A stretch of 64,000 nt of DNA from Actinernus sp. WN-2022 (GCA_030867875.1 JAOWCC010000577.1:84673740-84737739); one strand, 5' to 3'; positions 1 through 12,569 are shown, counted from the stretch's first letter. Numbers and translations: made by a program. Notes: a model not told the origin generated them from the sequence alone.

Positions 1-525
1 ATTTAGTTGCATTTGAATCAAACTGGCTTTTTAGTGCGTCCGTTAACTTGGTTAGATTTTTCGTTTCTCCCTCTGGTACATTGTTGTACCACACTCTCGC
101 ATGTCCTGATACATAAAGGGGAAGTGCTTGGGCTCTCTTTTCTGGCGAGTAATTGAAACACTCTGCTGTTCTTATGAAATCTCTTATAAATTCATTGACA
201 TTTTCGTCGCCTTCTCCACTAAATTTTGGAAACTTTATGCTGCCTTTGGCGCCGAGACAGTCCGTGTTTTCTTCAAATTGTTTTGTTAATGCCGCGATAT
301 TTTTTTTAAGCTTTTCATCGGTTAGTTTCGCTTATTCGTTATTTCCTTGATAACCTGCTCCGCGAATTCTTTGTATTCAGCCATGTGAATGTTAGTTGCC
401 AACGCGGTGTTAGTGTTAGGATTAAGGACCGAATCTGTATGCTTTTGAAAAATCTCCTCTTTCGCTGTGCCCTGGGCCTTAGATAGAAGTTCTAGTTTTC
501 CCCTGGTCAACAGATTGGCAAAGTT
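1..525 (-). pseudogene. gag: LTR-retrotransposon Gag fragment, cut by the window edge
   Basis: Read on the minus strand, this stretch encodes a Gag-like protein whose start lies near 525 and whose C-terminal part leaves the window at base 1. An acidic N-terminal part with MAEYKEFAEQVIKE is followed, after a frame change near 325, by FPKFSGEGDENVNEF and YVSGHARVWYNNVPEG. The order FPKFSG, a helical stretch and a late RVWYN is what retrotransposon Gag domains (Retrotrans_gag type, Gypsy or BEL families) show. Gag packages the retrotransposon RNA in cytoplasmic particles. Protease and reverse transcriptase would be expected left of the window. The frame change makes this copy probably dead. No LTR boundary could be fixed on the right. 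The family call is from motif recognition; the exact clade is open. Confidence 0.6.
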
Positions 526-1343
526 TGTGGAGGCGAGTCCATCTAAGTTCCAAAATTAGCTAAAGCTGGTCATTAAACTACTATTTTAGTATACATAAAC
601 ATTCTAACGAACTAAATATACATACCAGAATCTCTACTAATTTTAAAACATTCTTACGCTACGTTTGTTTTATATGAAATACGAGCTGGCTGGGCTCCCC
701 TAGTTCCCAATTTAAACAACATTTCTGTCCTACCTCTGTTCTCCACCAGTCTGTTACGGAGTTGGTACGAGTTAGACGTCGACTCGGTAACGAAGTTAAC
801 TTTAATCCATTTGTCTGCGGGGAGGTACCGGTTTAGACTGTTACAACTTCACTCAGTACTTTCTGTTACGAGTTGTCCCTCTCTGTCTCTTTCTGTTACA
901 AGATGTGCTATATTTATGGTCATTGCTATGTGCTGTTTGCGACCGGACGATAATCGTAGAAATACCAAACAACTGACGGGTATACCACTAAATGAAATGT
1001 GGTCAGTAATCTACAAACCAAAGGGTGTTCGAACGGATGGTTGAAACATGTGTTGTAGCAGGTTTTATGTTTAACTTGTGCGAGCACGTTCGAGATAATT
1101 TACGGGGGTGGCAGTTTCCTCTTTTACGCGCTAAAACATACGTTTTGGTATTTTGTTATTCACATTCCTGGTAGTGGGTGTGTTCCTTACGGGTCGCTAA
1201 ATCGCGCCCTTACAACAGCTGGCTTAATTTGCTACAGGTTTGTCAGTTAACATTAAAGGCACAGGAAGTAAGTAAACAAACAAACACTATAGATCGAGTC
1301 AACAGTAACATAATAACTTCAATATTTTGTTTTTATGTTATAG
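526..1343. other. Non-coding stretch right of gag
   Basis: No convincing gene is visible. The stretch could contain the 5' untranslated region or LTR belonging to the minus-strand gag, but I cannot locate LTR ends or a primer-binding site with confidence. Short open frames here have no recognisable motifs. Confidence 0.4.
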
Positions 1344-1842
1344 CCATAATCGAACAAGAGAAAAAAAGAAAATATGCAGCAGAGCAGCGTTCGTCAAGTC
1401 ATATTCTATCTGAATATATACCCTCAGTAAGTGTTTATAAGTGTTTACCCATACCCTGCAGTAGCGGTGATCAAGATACCACTAAGGCAGTTGCAGAACG
1501 CGACGATTATAGGCCCAAGAAGGGTTTATTTATAAACAAGATAAATTATGTAAGTTTTAAAAGGAAATTCTACTCACTGGGTCCGATATCGCTTTCCCTG
1601 TTATTTTAGAACATTATTTTATAGTTTAATGCATTTTTTTCCAGCAAACCGGCGGTCCTGCTAACAACAATGTAAGTCACATCGTACATTTATATGACTT
1701 GATAAAAATAGGTGATATAATTAGAGGAGCGATTAACAAAGGTTAATATTTCCTTTTTTAGCCTGTGGGAACCAAAAGTAGAGGTTTATTTGGCCATCAT
1801 GCAATTAAACACATTGTTGGATATCGAAAGTGCAGAGTTTAA
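1344..1842 (+). CDS. Possible three-exon gene fragment, unknown product
   Basis: Three blocks can be spliced in one continuous frame: 1344-1549, 1645-1671 and 1762-1842. Each is preceded by AG after a pyrimidine-rich run, and the first two end directly before GTAAGT. All junctions after the first block are phase 0, and the middle block is a micro-exon of exactly nine codons. The predicted peptide starts with a Lys/Glu-rich stretch (IIEQEKKRKYAAEQRSSS), continues through CLPIPCSSGDQDTTKAVAE and RDDYRPKKGLFINKINY, and ends with HHAIKHIVGYRKCRV and TAA at 1840-1842. I do not recognise the family, and no start exon is found; a GTAAGT at 1268 is not in matching phase. Good splice sites and phase agreement are the only support, so this could be chance or part of a transposon gene. 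Confidence 0.35.
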
Positions 1843-3080
1843 TTGCTCAATGTTCATTCTAAACTCAGCATTAAAGCTTATTAGTCCAATTTCAACAAAT
1901 TGGTTACGAAAATGGAACAGCGGATCGGGCATTGTCATCCATGACAATCAGTTACAATTTCCAGGTCCTTCAATATAGCCATCATATGTGGTTTGTCAGT
2001 GTGATCGGAACAATTTTAATTCAAAAAGTTTTCTTTAAACTATATTTTTGATCGACATTATTAGTTAAACCCTGCATGCCTTCCTGTTGGTCCAAATATT
2101 GGTCCTTTCGGAAAAGTGGCCTTACCTATCATGAAGCTTCAATTTGCAGGCCGCTGCGGTAAGCCCGATTGGCCTCGACGTCACCGTGCAGTGTTTTTTT
2201 TCCGCCGGATGAAGTAGAAATATTTTAATAGATATATTATGTATTCATGGAACAGACATTTGCTAATTTCGCCTAATTTTAACTAATAAAGTAATAAAGA
2301 CAACTTTAAAGGTACAGAAATGGAAAAAAACGTCTGCTCGTTATTGAAAGAAGTGTTTAACTTTTTGATACATATGTACATGTATCTTCTGCTTCATCAA
2401 ACCAATTACATGACTCTCAGTTGTATGTACATTTATAGTATACAAACACATTCAACTCTCTCAACTAATTACATCTCAGACCAATTTTGTTTGTGATTGT
2501 AGGTGATAAACTGGCAAAATACTTAAGACCATTTCTTTTGTGATTGTAGATTATAAACTGGTAAAATTCAGGATTTTTTGTAAATGAAATGCAGCTACTG
2601 ACGATCATAAGAAAGTGCAAGGGGAAAGGGTAATGTTTTACGGTTAAAAAGCTAATGGACGGGTTCTTCAATCCATGGGATGTGTCTAACTTATCCGCCA
2701 CAATGCTCTTGCAGTCCTAAGGGCCCATGGGAAAAATTATGCAAGCAATGCAAGGTTAGTACATAATCATATTTATCATATGACTGTATGGCCACGTGCG
2801 TGCTTTCCTTTCAAAACCATTTACGAAAGTCACGTAACGAAGGCCGGACGTGTATGACATGAAATGGCCGGAAAAAGCCGTCCGGCCCTGTACATGTTTT
2901 TTCTTGCTATGATGTCTGACATCACTTGGTTAAAAAACTGTTGTTTATACACCTAGCTCCAAACTTGTGATCAGCGCTTGTAAAACTTATAAAAGGGTCG
3001 GAAGTCAGGCTATTATTATATTGTAGGCAACTAGTTCCTGTAAAAACTAGTTTTGGTCTGCGTCGGCGGGGAAGATAAAC
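1843..3080. other. Non-coding stretch
   Basis: Nothing recognisable as a gene. Around 2485-2575 a block containing TGTGATTGTAG and ATAAACTGG occurs twice, about 50 bases apart, as an imperfect tandem duplication. The rest is AT-rich unique-looking sequence. Confidence 0.5.
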
Positions 3081-3245
3081 AATGGTATGTAATCAACTAA
3101 AGTCGATTGAGGTATGCTAACCGCCGTGGAAAGCGAGTAGCAGCTGACGTTTCGAGCGCTAGCCCTTCGTCAGAAACGTCAGCTGCTACTCGCTTTCCAC
3201 GGCGGTTAGCATACCTCAATCGACTTTAGTTGATTACATACCATT
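3081..3245. repeat. Perfect 73-bp inverted repeat with 19-nt loop
   Basis: Bases 3081-3153 and 3173-3245 are exact reverse complements, separated by 19 bases. An RNA or single strand would form one very long hairpin. On the minus strand the hairpin end reads CTGACGA (3167-3173), then a GGGC/GCTC mini-stem, then GAAA (3150-3153), matching the conserved CUGANGA...GAAA core of hammerhead ribozymes. The perfect arms suggest recent origin, or a foldback or assembly event. It could be the end of a retroelement such as a Penelope-like element, which are known to carry hammerheads, or a simple foldback element. Confidence 0.9.
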
Positions 3246-5065
3246 ATTATTATATTGTCTAGTTTTAATTTCTGATATTCACTGATGAAATTATACTAAA
3301 ACAATTATTTACTTCAGTCTCAGTGACTATTGGTGAATATTTACCGAGACGAAGTCACTTCGACTTCAGTGAATAATTGTTAAAGTGGAAGTGATATTTT
3401 GTTTGGATCTTTTTTATATTGCACAGTATTAAAGTTTATTTATCAATAAAGTGATTTTTATTGAAAAAAACTGCATCTTTTCATTGTTGGTGGCCACAAA
3501 AAACCCTTACCATTTGCGAAAAAAATACTTGGTGTTAAACATCAAAACGAGGCTGTAACGTCACACCGATAAGTCGACCATCACAAAGCTATACAAGGAA
3601 AGCAAGTAATCGTGGTTTCATGCTGAAAAAAAAGAATATCTCGTAGCTGTGTGGCCATGAACTGCAGTTTTACTGACTGTCAATTGTAAGAGTGGCCTTC
3701 AAGTTCCTCCCTCGCTCGTCAATGTACGATGTCATGTGATTTGTAGATGACTGTAATTTGTAGATGACTGTTTCTCACTGAACCATGGGACGATTCAAAG
3801 CAAGCATGTCTATAAAGAAGTAAGTTTACACTTATAGTCCTTATGTAGTATGTGGATAAACATTTTTTCCGATGAAGCGAATTTTCAGTAATATTTTAAG
3901 ACTGTTTAATACTCTTAAACATCAAGTGTATCTAAACTTTTTTTTTAAATTATAAGTTTGTATGTATTTTCATTTGCCCATCTTTTGTTCACGTTCATGT
4001 TTAAACGAGTTGTATAAGCTCCTAGGTGACACGTGGTTAAATAAAGTATTGTATTGTATTATTGTGAAGACACTACGCTTCCGTTGCCTCTTCGAATTGA
4101 AGTATGCTGAAGTATTCAAGATCGTTACTAAAATCAATGTCTCCTGAGTCTACATTGTGTACTTCGAATGTGAAATTATTTATAGTAATATAAATAACAG
4201 TATTGACTATTTTACAAAAAGTTTCCAAGGCAAGTGAAGTGTTTTAACCGAAATATCGGCATTAATAATTCAGTATTGTTATATTTCAGACAGCAGTGCT
4301 TACTATTCAAACTGTAACTGAAGACAAGTTATCCGTCACTTCTCCTGATCAACGTAGCAGTTGTACCCATACCTAGGTCTGCCTTCAAGAAGACTTTTCA
4401 TCTCTATTTAGTCTGAATTTCAGATGGTTTGAGTTTGTGTCGTCCACTCTATCAATAAATCTTCCTCCCCACACCCTCCGCCTAAAAAAAGCATTTTGGG
4501 GGCATTTGACATTTTTTTAACCGAGCATTGCAAATGCCCCACAGTGGGGTCTGCTAATTAGCAATGCAAATGCTCCATCATGGCGCTTTGGAACCACTGC
4601 AAACTTTTATTAATGCAGATGTAAGAGTCACTATCTTGGCTTCTTTCGACAGGTTCCACAGCTCCAACATTTTTTGCTTGAAATTGTCCCACCCCTGGGA
4701 CAGACGGAGTTCTCAAATGCCCCATGTATACCCTAGGGGAGGGGTAAACGGAAAGGGAATGGTCAGGTATGGAATTGTATTATAATTTAAAAGGTCCAAA
4801 TAAAGTTGTCTTACGTCATTTGGTTAATTGGATGACATCACTCAATTCTAAACCTCTTCTTTACTATAGAGAAGTGTAAGCTTTACATTAGGAATGTCTA
4901 CTGAACTTGTCTTGCTGCTATATCATGTAATTTATGATGATCACGTGTTAAGTAGATGATGTCACAAACAGAATGATACTTTAACATGGGATCGCTTGTG
5001 AGGCCAAACACATAGTGTTTCTGTCTAAGTTGATGTTGCTGTTTACTTTTTGTCACACTTGCAAG
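3246..5065. other. Non-coding stretch with a short imperfect inverted repeat
   Basis: No gene recognised. 3300-3320 and 3362-3381 form an imperfect inverted repeat (AACAATTATT against AATAATTGTT with mismatches inside), possibly a small MITE or hairpin. The remainder has only short open frames without motifs. Confidence 0.45.
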
Positions 5066-8040
5066 GCTGAGAATCCACTAGTGCAGGCTTGTGAAGTGGG
5101 TACCATGGTTTCCATAACAACGACATGCCACAATCCCAAGTGTCTACAGAAAAAAAATGTCTGGAGGAGCCAACCAAACATGTCTGGAACAAAAAATCCT
5201 GCTGTCAATTTCCTTCTTTGCTTTGGTATATTGCTAGCTGGAGGTTCAGAAAGCAAAGAGTTTCAAGGCTTTGCTAACATGGGATTGGCCTGTGCTACAC
5301 TGGTTACTTTCTTCGATCATCAGCGTGTAAGTGATCAAGTACATGTATGAATACTAAGACATTGATTGATTGGATTAATGTTATAAAATCCTTGCCAGAA
5401 ACAGCAGCCTATGAAACAAAATAATAAATTATTGTGACTTATTTAGTATATACCACACAAGTGAATAGTGCTTTTTGCATACTCTGATTGGCTACTCTGG
5501 GGTGATTATCCTTTACTGTTCACCTCCAAGCGAAGCAGCAATCATCTCGTGCAATGTTTTGTACATTTGTCAGAAAATAAAATAATTATATTCACTTTTG
5601 TGGTATATAATAACAATAACCTATTTCTGACATCGAAATAACATTGTGCCCTGCTATTTCGTCCGCAGACATCTGTTTGGGAAAGAGAACAGTTCCCGAG
5701 AGTGAAGCTCTCTGAAACAGACAATATATTGGAGATAAATTCATATGATCTGAGACATAAATAATCACTGTAAAATTATACCCTGTTATTGATTAAAAAT
5801 GTCATGCTTATTTTATTTAGGCAAAGTTATTTCCCACAATCCTTATACACTGGAAGAAGTACCACAGCAAAATGCTAGAGAGAGTAAAAGCCATTGGAAA
5901 GCCACTCACTGTATCGGGAGATGGAAGACATGACATCATGGAGCATACACAGACTTCTGTTGCAGTCTATCACTTATCATTCATTTCGCTCTTGTACAGG
6001 TACGTCAAGAGGAGATTTTTCTAAATGAAGGATTCTGTGCAAGAACAGAGTAAGACATTAGTAACTATTGATCAAATTCCAAATTATCCTTTACATTCTT
6101 TGCTTTTAAGGGAGAATTTAGAACTTGATGAAAAGTCACTTATATTGTTCTTCCACAGACCCCTTCAATTGCCATGTAATATTTGAAAAAAAATATTTCC
6201 AAAACTACATTTTAACTCGGCACAAAACCCAGTCTTCAGTTCGTTAGTTTTTAGCACCCAGCAGTTTCATAAATATATTGTCTTAAATCAATAACTCTGA
6301 CGTAAAATTGCTGACTGTATATATATTGTACTAGCAAGGCAGTCTTGAGGAATTTCATTCCCTGCTCAATAATATTAGTCCAAAAATGATTGCCTTCTCC
6401 CTTTCAGGAATGTTTTGCAGGTTTGTTTTATGTACAAAATACTGTAGCTAGTAACATGATGAATTGTCATCATATACATCAAAGCTCTGTTGTTTGAAGC
6501 AAGGGTAACTGTATCCCTAGGATAGCACCAAATATGTAATTGTAATCTGTACAGTTTATCTTTGGGTTTAATGAATATATAATCCCAAGGTAGAGCTTAC
6601 CCTTGCTTCGAACAACTGGGCCCTGTTTATTGGTGGCTGCCATATAATTTGCATAAAACAAGTAATATAATCCATCTAATTTGCATTATATAATTGCAAG
6701 TACATTATTATATTTCATAGTTTATAGTATCACAAGCTCTTATTACTATTGAAAATAATGATTATTACTGGTTATACATTTCCTAGGCATATTATAGCTA
6801 TCATCCACTTTAATTACAATCTTGTGAGGGAAGTGAAAAAGAAAGACGATGGATCCAACCAAGTGAGGTTCATATACCCAAAGTTCAAGAATGGGGAAGC
6901 ATCTGTGAGAGATGTGAGGATAAAGCCTAACTTTGGTAAGACATCATGAAGAATCTATGGGTGCATTTGATTGACCATATTCCAGACTGATAATACAGGG
7001 AATTGGCCATTTTGGAGTCGAAAAGGCGACTGGAACCGAGTCACTGTCAAAAAGTAGTCATTCTGTGTATTCTTGTTAGGAAAAATCAGTTGAATGCACC
7101 CAAATATTATACAAAATAGAGAAGCAGCTACGTTTTAGATAGTAGGTCCTGAAAACATTAAGGAAGGCCACCATACATGGGTTCACGATAATTTATCTTC
7201 AATATTTTCTGTTTGTATGTACCTACATCTGCATAGTAAATTGTGTTATTCAAACAAATTATTGTTTAAGTATCTTTTTTGCATGGTTTTTTCTTTATAT
7301 TCCTTTTTAATAGATTATGTCGAAGAGATTTTTAACACATTCCTTGAGGCTAGCGAACAAGAAAATGCATTGATGGATGCTGCTAAAGAGCTGATAGAAA
7401 TGTCACTTCCTCCGATGAACACGATGCTTCAAAAAGAAACCAAAGAGATGGCTTTACAAAAACAGCGGAAAAGACAAACATGACAGTTGAAAATATCCCA
7501 CCAACACTACCTTGTAAGTAGTTTGATATAATAATAATTATTAATAATAAATAATAATAACAAAACTGACATGAATAATAAAGTTCTCATTGCTGTTAGC
7601 TTACAAGTGTACAAGCAGGGTTGTCAGTAGAAGTTCAAACAGTGTTTCACAGTCAGTTGTAGAGTAGGTTAAAATGTCAAATGGAAAATTTGGGGAAAAT
7701 AAACAACTACTTTTAACATGACAGCCAGCAGAATTTGCTGATTGCCAGCTTCTACTGACAAAACTACATACATGTATAATGCACATCAATATTTTTTATT
7801 AGTAACAGTAAAATGGTCTAAACAAAGAATTATACTATTTACAGTGACTTCACCCTCACAGTTATTTTATATTGCCGTTTGACAGTGTCGGAGGTGCTTG
7901 CACAAGAGGCCAATACCAGTGAGAGACGCTCATCCAAAAGAAAGAAGGCTCACCCTCATTGTTCACAATGCAATAAACCAATGAAAGGGCACAGTAAAGT
8001 CGGAGATTGTCCCAAAAACAAAGCGAATCAGGAGCCATGA
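5066..8040 (+). pseudogene. Five-exon transposase-like zinc-knuckle gene, internally deleted
   Basis: Five exons fit together by splice sites and phase: 5066-5326 (phase 0), 5821-5999 (phase 2), 6787-6935 (phase 1), 7314-7513 and 7886-8040. Exon 1 has CHNPKCL and WRSQPNMSGTKNPAVNF; exon 2 gives KLFPTILIHWKKYHSK and SGDGRHDIMEH; exon 3 HFNYNLVREVKKK and YPKFKNGEASVRDVR; exon 4 DYVEEIFNTFLEASEQEN; exon 5 ends with a zinc-knuckle-like CSQCNKPMKGHSKVGDCPKN. This arrangement recalls a multi-copy cnidarian protein family that I believe is transposase-derived (GDGR.D motif); that is recognition, not a database result. The segment expected between the GDGR motif and HFNYNL, roughly 200 residues, is absent and 6000-6786 shows no coding. 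Exon 4 runs into a stop at 7481-7483, and the frame needed to join exon 5 is offset by one base, probably at the A-run near 7455. It is therefore a decayed or deletion-derivative copy. Confidence 0.55.
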
Positions 8041-9646
8041 TCTTGCAGCAACAAATAATTTGACCAAATATATATATTTTTTCGTTGCTTGTAGGGACCA
8101 GTCATTATTTTTCAGGGTATGAAAAATTAACAAGAAGAAAGATGGAATAACATAATCCACTGTTTTCCAACCTGTTACTCTCCCTTAGAAATGTAAAACG
8201 TCACTGTTCAAATGAATTAATTGAATACCAACACGTGTGCTATACTTGCTATTTCTAAGAATAAATTTCAGGTGTTTTTAAACATGTTTTACATTTTTTC
8301 TATTCACTTACGAGCAATTACACTTAAGGTACATGATTATGAATTATACGAAGGTAGAAATAGAAAAATATATGCATGGGCTACATGATGGAACTGGTTC
8401 TGCAATAAAAGGATGTGCACACGTACAGCAGTTGAATGATTGTTGTGAGATTAATTTATTGATCATGATGTGTTATTGAATCCAGGGCTGGACACTTTTG
8501 TCTGCCACTGGCCACTCTGGTAACAATTTTTTTTTAAAGAAAATACACTTTCCTAACCAAACTTTATTTTCCAGCTAGCGCTGAACATTTAATTTCCACT
8601 GTTTGTGTCGAGTCCTGGAATGTGCAATGCATATAAACAATTTATTATACAGCTAAGTAATTTTGTGAGCTAAGATTGGTCAATTTGTGGTTCATAACTT
8701 CCTGTATGGACCAATTTTGGACTCAAAGAAATTGAAAATGCTATATAATAATTATGCGTACACCATCAGTTATCGGTCCATGTTGGCTCCCTCCTTTTTA
8801 TGGCCTGCACATTCCACCCTTAATTGGGTCAAAAAAAGGCAGGGGAAAAAGTGTCCATAACGTATGGTATGGACCTCGTACTTAGTCAGTAAGTGTTATA
8901 TATATGCAATATGTGGTAATACCAGAATTGAAATGTGTAACGATCATGCCATTTTTATTTGCTGAATAATCCAGATCATGCGGTCGTCGTTACCAGGGTT
9001 GCCACAGGTCAGGGAAAAGTTGGGGAATTTTGCAATTCTAAATGTCTTGTCAAAGTCTGGAAATTAAATTTAAAGTTGCCACGAGGTCCCCTCATGCTTC
9101 AAAGTGTCTGTGAGGAGAGGTTGCAGGTTTTAATAATGACATTTTTTGAACGAGGGAATGCCGACCAGTCTTATTATGGTCAGTGAAAATTGTTTTCTGG
9201 TCAGGAAATGTTTTTTTTCCTGATGGGTTTACACATGGTTACACATTTCAACTTCCTTATGTGTTTCTGGGGATCCGTTTCTGGTAATACATATCAGTTT
9301 CAATTATTGACCTCATATCCAGTGAAGTTGTTATCTCCAGAGAGCTCTTTCCTAATACTATTAGACGCACAAGAAGGCATTGGCATGGAATTCTCTTTTG
9401 ACCCAGGTATCCATGAACCAGCTGGGTAAATTATCTATATGCTGTGGCACGAAGGAACCTGAATATAGAGAGGAACCAAAAGGATGTTTTATAGATCAAT
9501 ATTATTAATGAAGTTATATACTGCTTTTCTTGGCCTTCTCCCTGTCTGTTTTTGTTGTGCTAAACAGGAAAAAGACCAGGCAAGAAAAGATGCGAAACCT
9601 CTGTCAGAATTATCATGAGGTATAATTTAGTAATCGAAAACCTCAC
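8041..9646. other. Non-coding stretch
   Basis: No gene is supported. Two open frames at 8959-9186 and 9190-9429 carry no motif, splice logic or composition that would mark them as real. Confidence 0.5.
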
Positions 9647-10435
9647 TTACTGATCTTCTGAGCCAGTTTGTCGATATTTGCTTCCATCCATAGTTTTGTA
9701 GTTGGCCGCTGATGAGCGCAAGGACCAGCGATTTAGGCATACAGCATTAAATCCTGGATGCAGAGTTATACAAATGGGTGGCCTTTCGACTTCTTGGATC
9801 ACTAGCTCACTTTCTAAGTATTCTTTACATCGCTCTAGTTCATGGCAACACTGTCACTCTTGAGCATTTTGTAGACGATCTACTCGACAATTACCACATC
9901 GGCACCTGTTGAGGTCAGATTGGAGTACGAATTTTAGGTAGTTTACAGGGATCCAGTTTAGTGGAAACTAGCAAACAAGAAAATGGAACTTCCAACTCTG
10001 CCAAACTCAAACAATGTCAAGGACATGGAAATAAGCTATTAATAGCATTTGTTTGAAATGGTATCTTCTTAAAGTATTCATCGATTTTGAAGTCTTCTGA
10101 AGCTCGCTACTTGTCAAAATTAAGGCAAAGTCGCAAACGCGCGCACGTAAACAAACTAGAAATTTATATCGTAAAACATACCACATGCCAATTGCTACGA
10201 CTCCATCAAGCCGATTTTGTAAACCTCTCGTGTGTTCCTCGATTCTTTCCATCTCCTGTTTTTTTTCTTCTAACCACTGTTCGTCAGCAATCGGTTCGTC
10301 AGAATACGGTCATTCAGCTTCAGCTGGGAGCAATTCAGAATCCGATGCCGAGTGTTGTTCGTCTTCCATTTCTGACAAATAACTACTTTCATCACTCTCT
10401 GAGTATCGGTCACTCTCGTAATTTAGACAAGCCAT
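9647..10435 (-). pseudogene. P2X7 C-terminal-domain-like protein, two exons, two TGA stops
   Basis: Minus-strand exon 1 (10435-10182) starts MACLNYESDRYSESDESS, is very acidic, then has DEQWLEEKKQEMERIEEHT and ends before GTATGT. The intron is 10181-9906. Exon 2 (9905-9647) restores frame exactly and encodes WCRCGNCRVDRLQNAQE, CCHELERCKEYLE and CITLHPGFNAVCLNRW, ending in TAA. CRCGNC, a CC pair, and HPGF.AVCLN are the signature of the cysteine-rich, zinc-binding C-terminal domain of P2X7 receptors, which in many invertebrates occurs alone, without the channel part, behind an acidic N-terminus. No membrane helix is present here, so this is not a receptor channel. Two in-frame TGA codons (complement of 10310-10312 and of 9854-9856) break it; the second sits just before the CC pair. 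Both could be CGA or TGC/TGT codons mutated once. Function of stand-alone copies is unknown to me. Confidence 0.65.
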
Positions 10436-12539
10436 TATCCTTATAAAGTCTTTCTAAAAGTGGATGTAGTTTTCTTCAAAAAGTCAACGTTTGACTATTA
10501 AACAAAGCTTGCTGTACAACCAGTCAGACGCGCGTAGTCCAAACAGTTCTCCTATCGCTTCCCAAATTTACGTCACTAGGTACCAGACTCCAAAAACTCG
10601 GTCAAGTGAATAGGGTGTGGTAACTTTGCGGACTTTAAAGCCGCATAACAGGGTGAAGATGACGTCGTTGAAATTATTATTTTAAATTCATACCTAGACC
10701 ATTCATAGATACCAAATAAAAAAAAAACGTTTCTGACCTTATATACACTTTAAAGTAATGGTGGCTGATCAGAAATGGGAATTATGGTCAAAATAGTTGG
10801 ACTTTCGACATAATATTTGGCAGGGTATATATTTAGTACTTTCACTTAATTCAAAATGTGACGAGAAAGGCCATAGTGTATCTTGATCATAGTATCACTT
10901 TAACTGTTCTTCAATTGATATCAAATGTATGCACATGTGTACACTTGAAATCTAACCAAAAAATAATGTTGACTGCATTGCTATTTCATTGTGAAATGTA
11001 TCATGGAGAATGCTGGAAATAGAAATTTGTGGCCTCCAGATCTCAATGTTTTCTGGGGAGTACATGTATGCCTTCCCCCCTTCCCCCCCATTTTTTTTGG
11101 CCGTAATTCACAGTGATCAAATAAAATGAAACACGTTGACGACTTTGCATACAACTTGTTAAAGTTTAGCTATATGACCCTGGATAAAGAACTCAAAGGG
11201 CAAGAACTTGGGAAGTTAAGACTTTTACAACATGTAATACAGTATATAATATACCGTATACAGTGGTCAACCTGAAAAAAAAAATATCTGGAGGCTAGTA
11301 TCTGAAATAGATTTTGGTGTGTGTATTATCCACATTAGTTAATGTCATGGTCTATCTGGACAATAAGGTTCATATTATGCTATCGATATATGGGCCTGTG
11401 CCTATGAGGACAAATAAGTTAAGTCACATTGACAAATTTTGTAGAAGAGCCAATGTTTAGTTTCGGCTATACAGCAAGATATGAACCAGTTACTGATATA
11501 ATTAAAGAAAGGGATCGACCTTTAACTTGGGAAGAAAATTATTGTCAATCCATGCCACCCTCTTTACAAACTACTCCCCGCTCAAAAGAGGAAAAGACCA
11601 TGCATTTTTGTAGACTCACATGTCTGTTGCCTTGAGTATTTACTAATAAAGACTTATTATAAGGAGTGTTTTTGAGAAACAACAACTGCTCGGAGGAGGG
11701 AAAGACACAAATATTACGAGAAAGATACAAAACCAAAGTTATTGTAAAATCATGAGCTGAAAGTGATGATTTCCATGAATCAACAGTGACAATACAAGTA
11801 AAGTTGACTTCTCATAATGTATTTAACAGTCTTCACAAAGTACTATTATAACGATGAACCTGTACAGTGATAGTTGAAGTGTCAGAATGTTAGAAATATT
11901 CAGACATAATTTAGGAGTAAACACAAAAATATGTTATAGCCTTGTAACCAGCAAAGAATAAGATTGATGTTAACATAAACAAGGTTTGTAAGCATACCCT
12001 CGCTAGACCTCAGGCTCAGGCCTCACTAGCTAGTAATATCATCATTGTACAAGTCCTTGGTCATCAGAGCTCAGGATTCTTTAAAACTGTCCACGAAAAA
12101 CAACTACTAGAACAGTCTGAAGATGGAGAAGATTCACCGTCACTATATCAGAGCTGGACGAATCGGCCATCTTGGATCGGAAAGTGTTCTAGGTGTGACG
12201 TCACAGGACACAGGTACCCCAATTATTTTTAAACTGAGGACCAGCGCCCAACCCCCAAAAACACGTCAAAATATAAGGCATTAACATCGAATTTACAAAT
12301 AAAATGTTATTAATCCTTGAGTAGTATATAAAGTGCCGGTTCTGGGCCAACACCCTCGTTTTTTGTTGCAAGTCACGTTTTATGACCCCCTCCCCCAACG
12401 TCTTTTTTGGACTTTGTCGACCGTCTATTGTACCAAATCCCAACTTATTATCTTCGGGGTACCACAGATGTTGTAATTAGGTACGATAAACACACATATC
12501 GCGTGACCCATTTGTTGTCCCGTTCAAACAGCAATTAGA
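10436..12539. other. Non-coding stretch left of element E1
   Basis: No gene found. TGACGTCA lies near 12195 and a TATATAAA-like box at about 12327-12335 precedes TGCCGGTTCTGG. A closely similar TATATAATGTGCCGGTTCTGG occurs near 35735 and, inverted, near 50365, so this short block is a dispersed repeat that might carry a promoter. The left terminus of E1 could not be located; no inverted repeat matching its right side was recognised by eye. Confidence 0.4.
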
Positions 12540-12569
12540 GAAAGGCTATTATAAGGTATATATCAAACG

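Noticed and set aside
153..350. Plus-strand frame over the gag fragment
   Set aside because: It is the antisense of the clear minus-strand Gag peptide and has no motif.
3081..3245. Functional hammerhead ribozyme
   Set aside because: Only the CUGANGA/GAAA core and stems II and III are present; stem I and a proper cleavage site are missing, so only a core-like match is claimed.
8959..9429. Two consecutive open frames as a gene
   Set aside because: No motif, no splice logic, and a stop between them; composition matches surrounding non-coding DNA.
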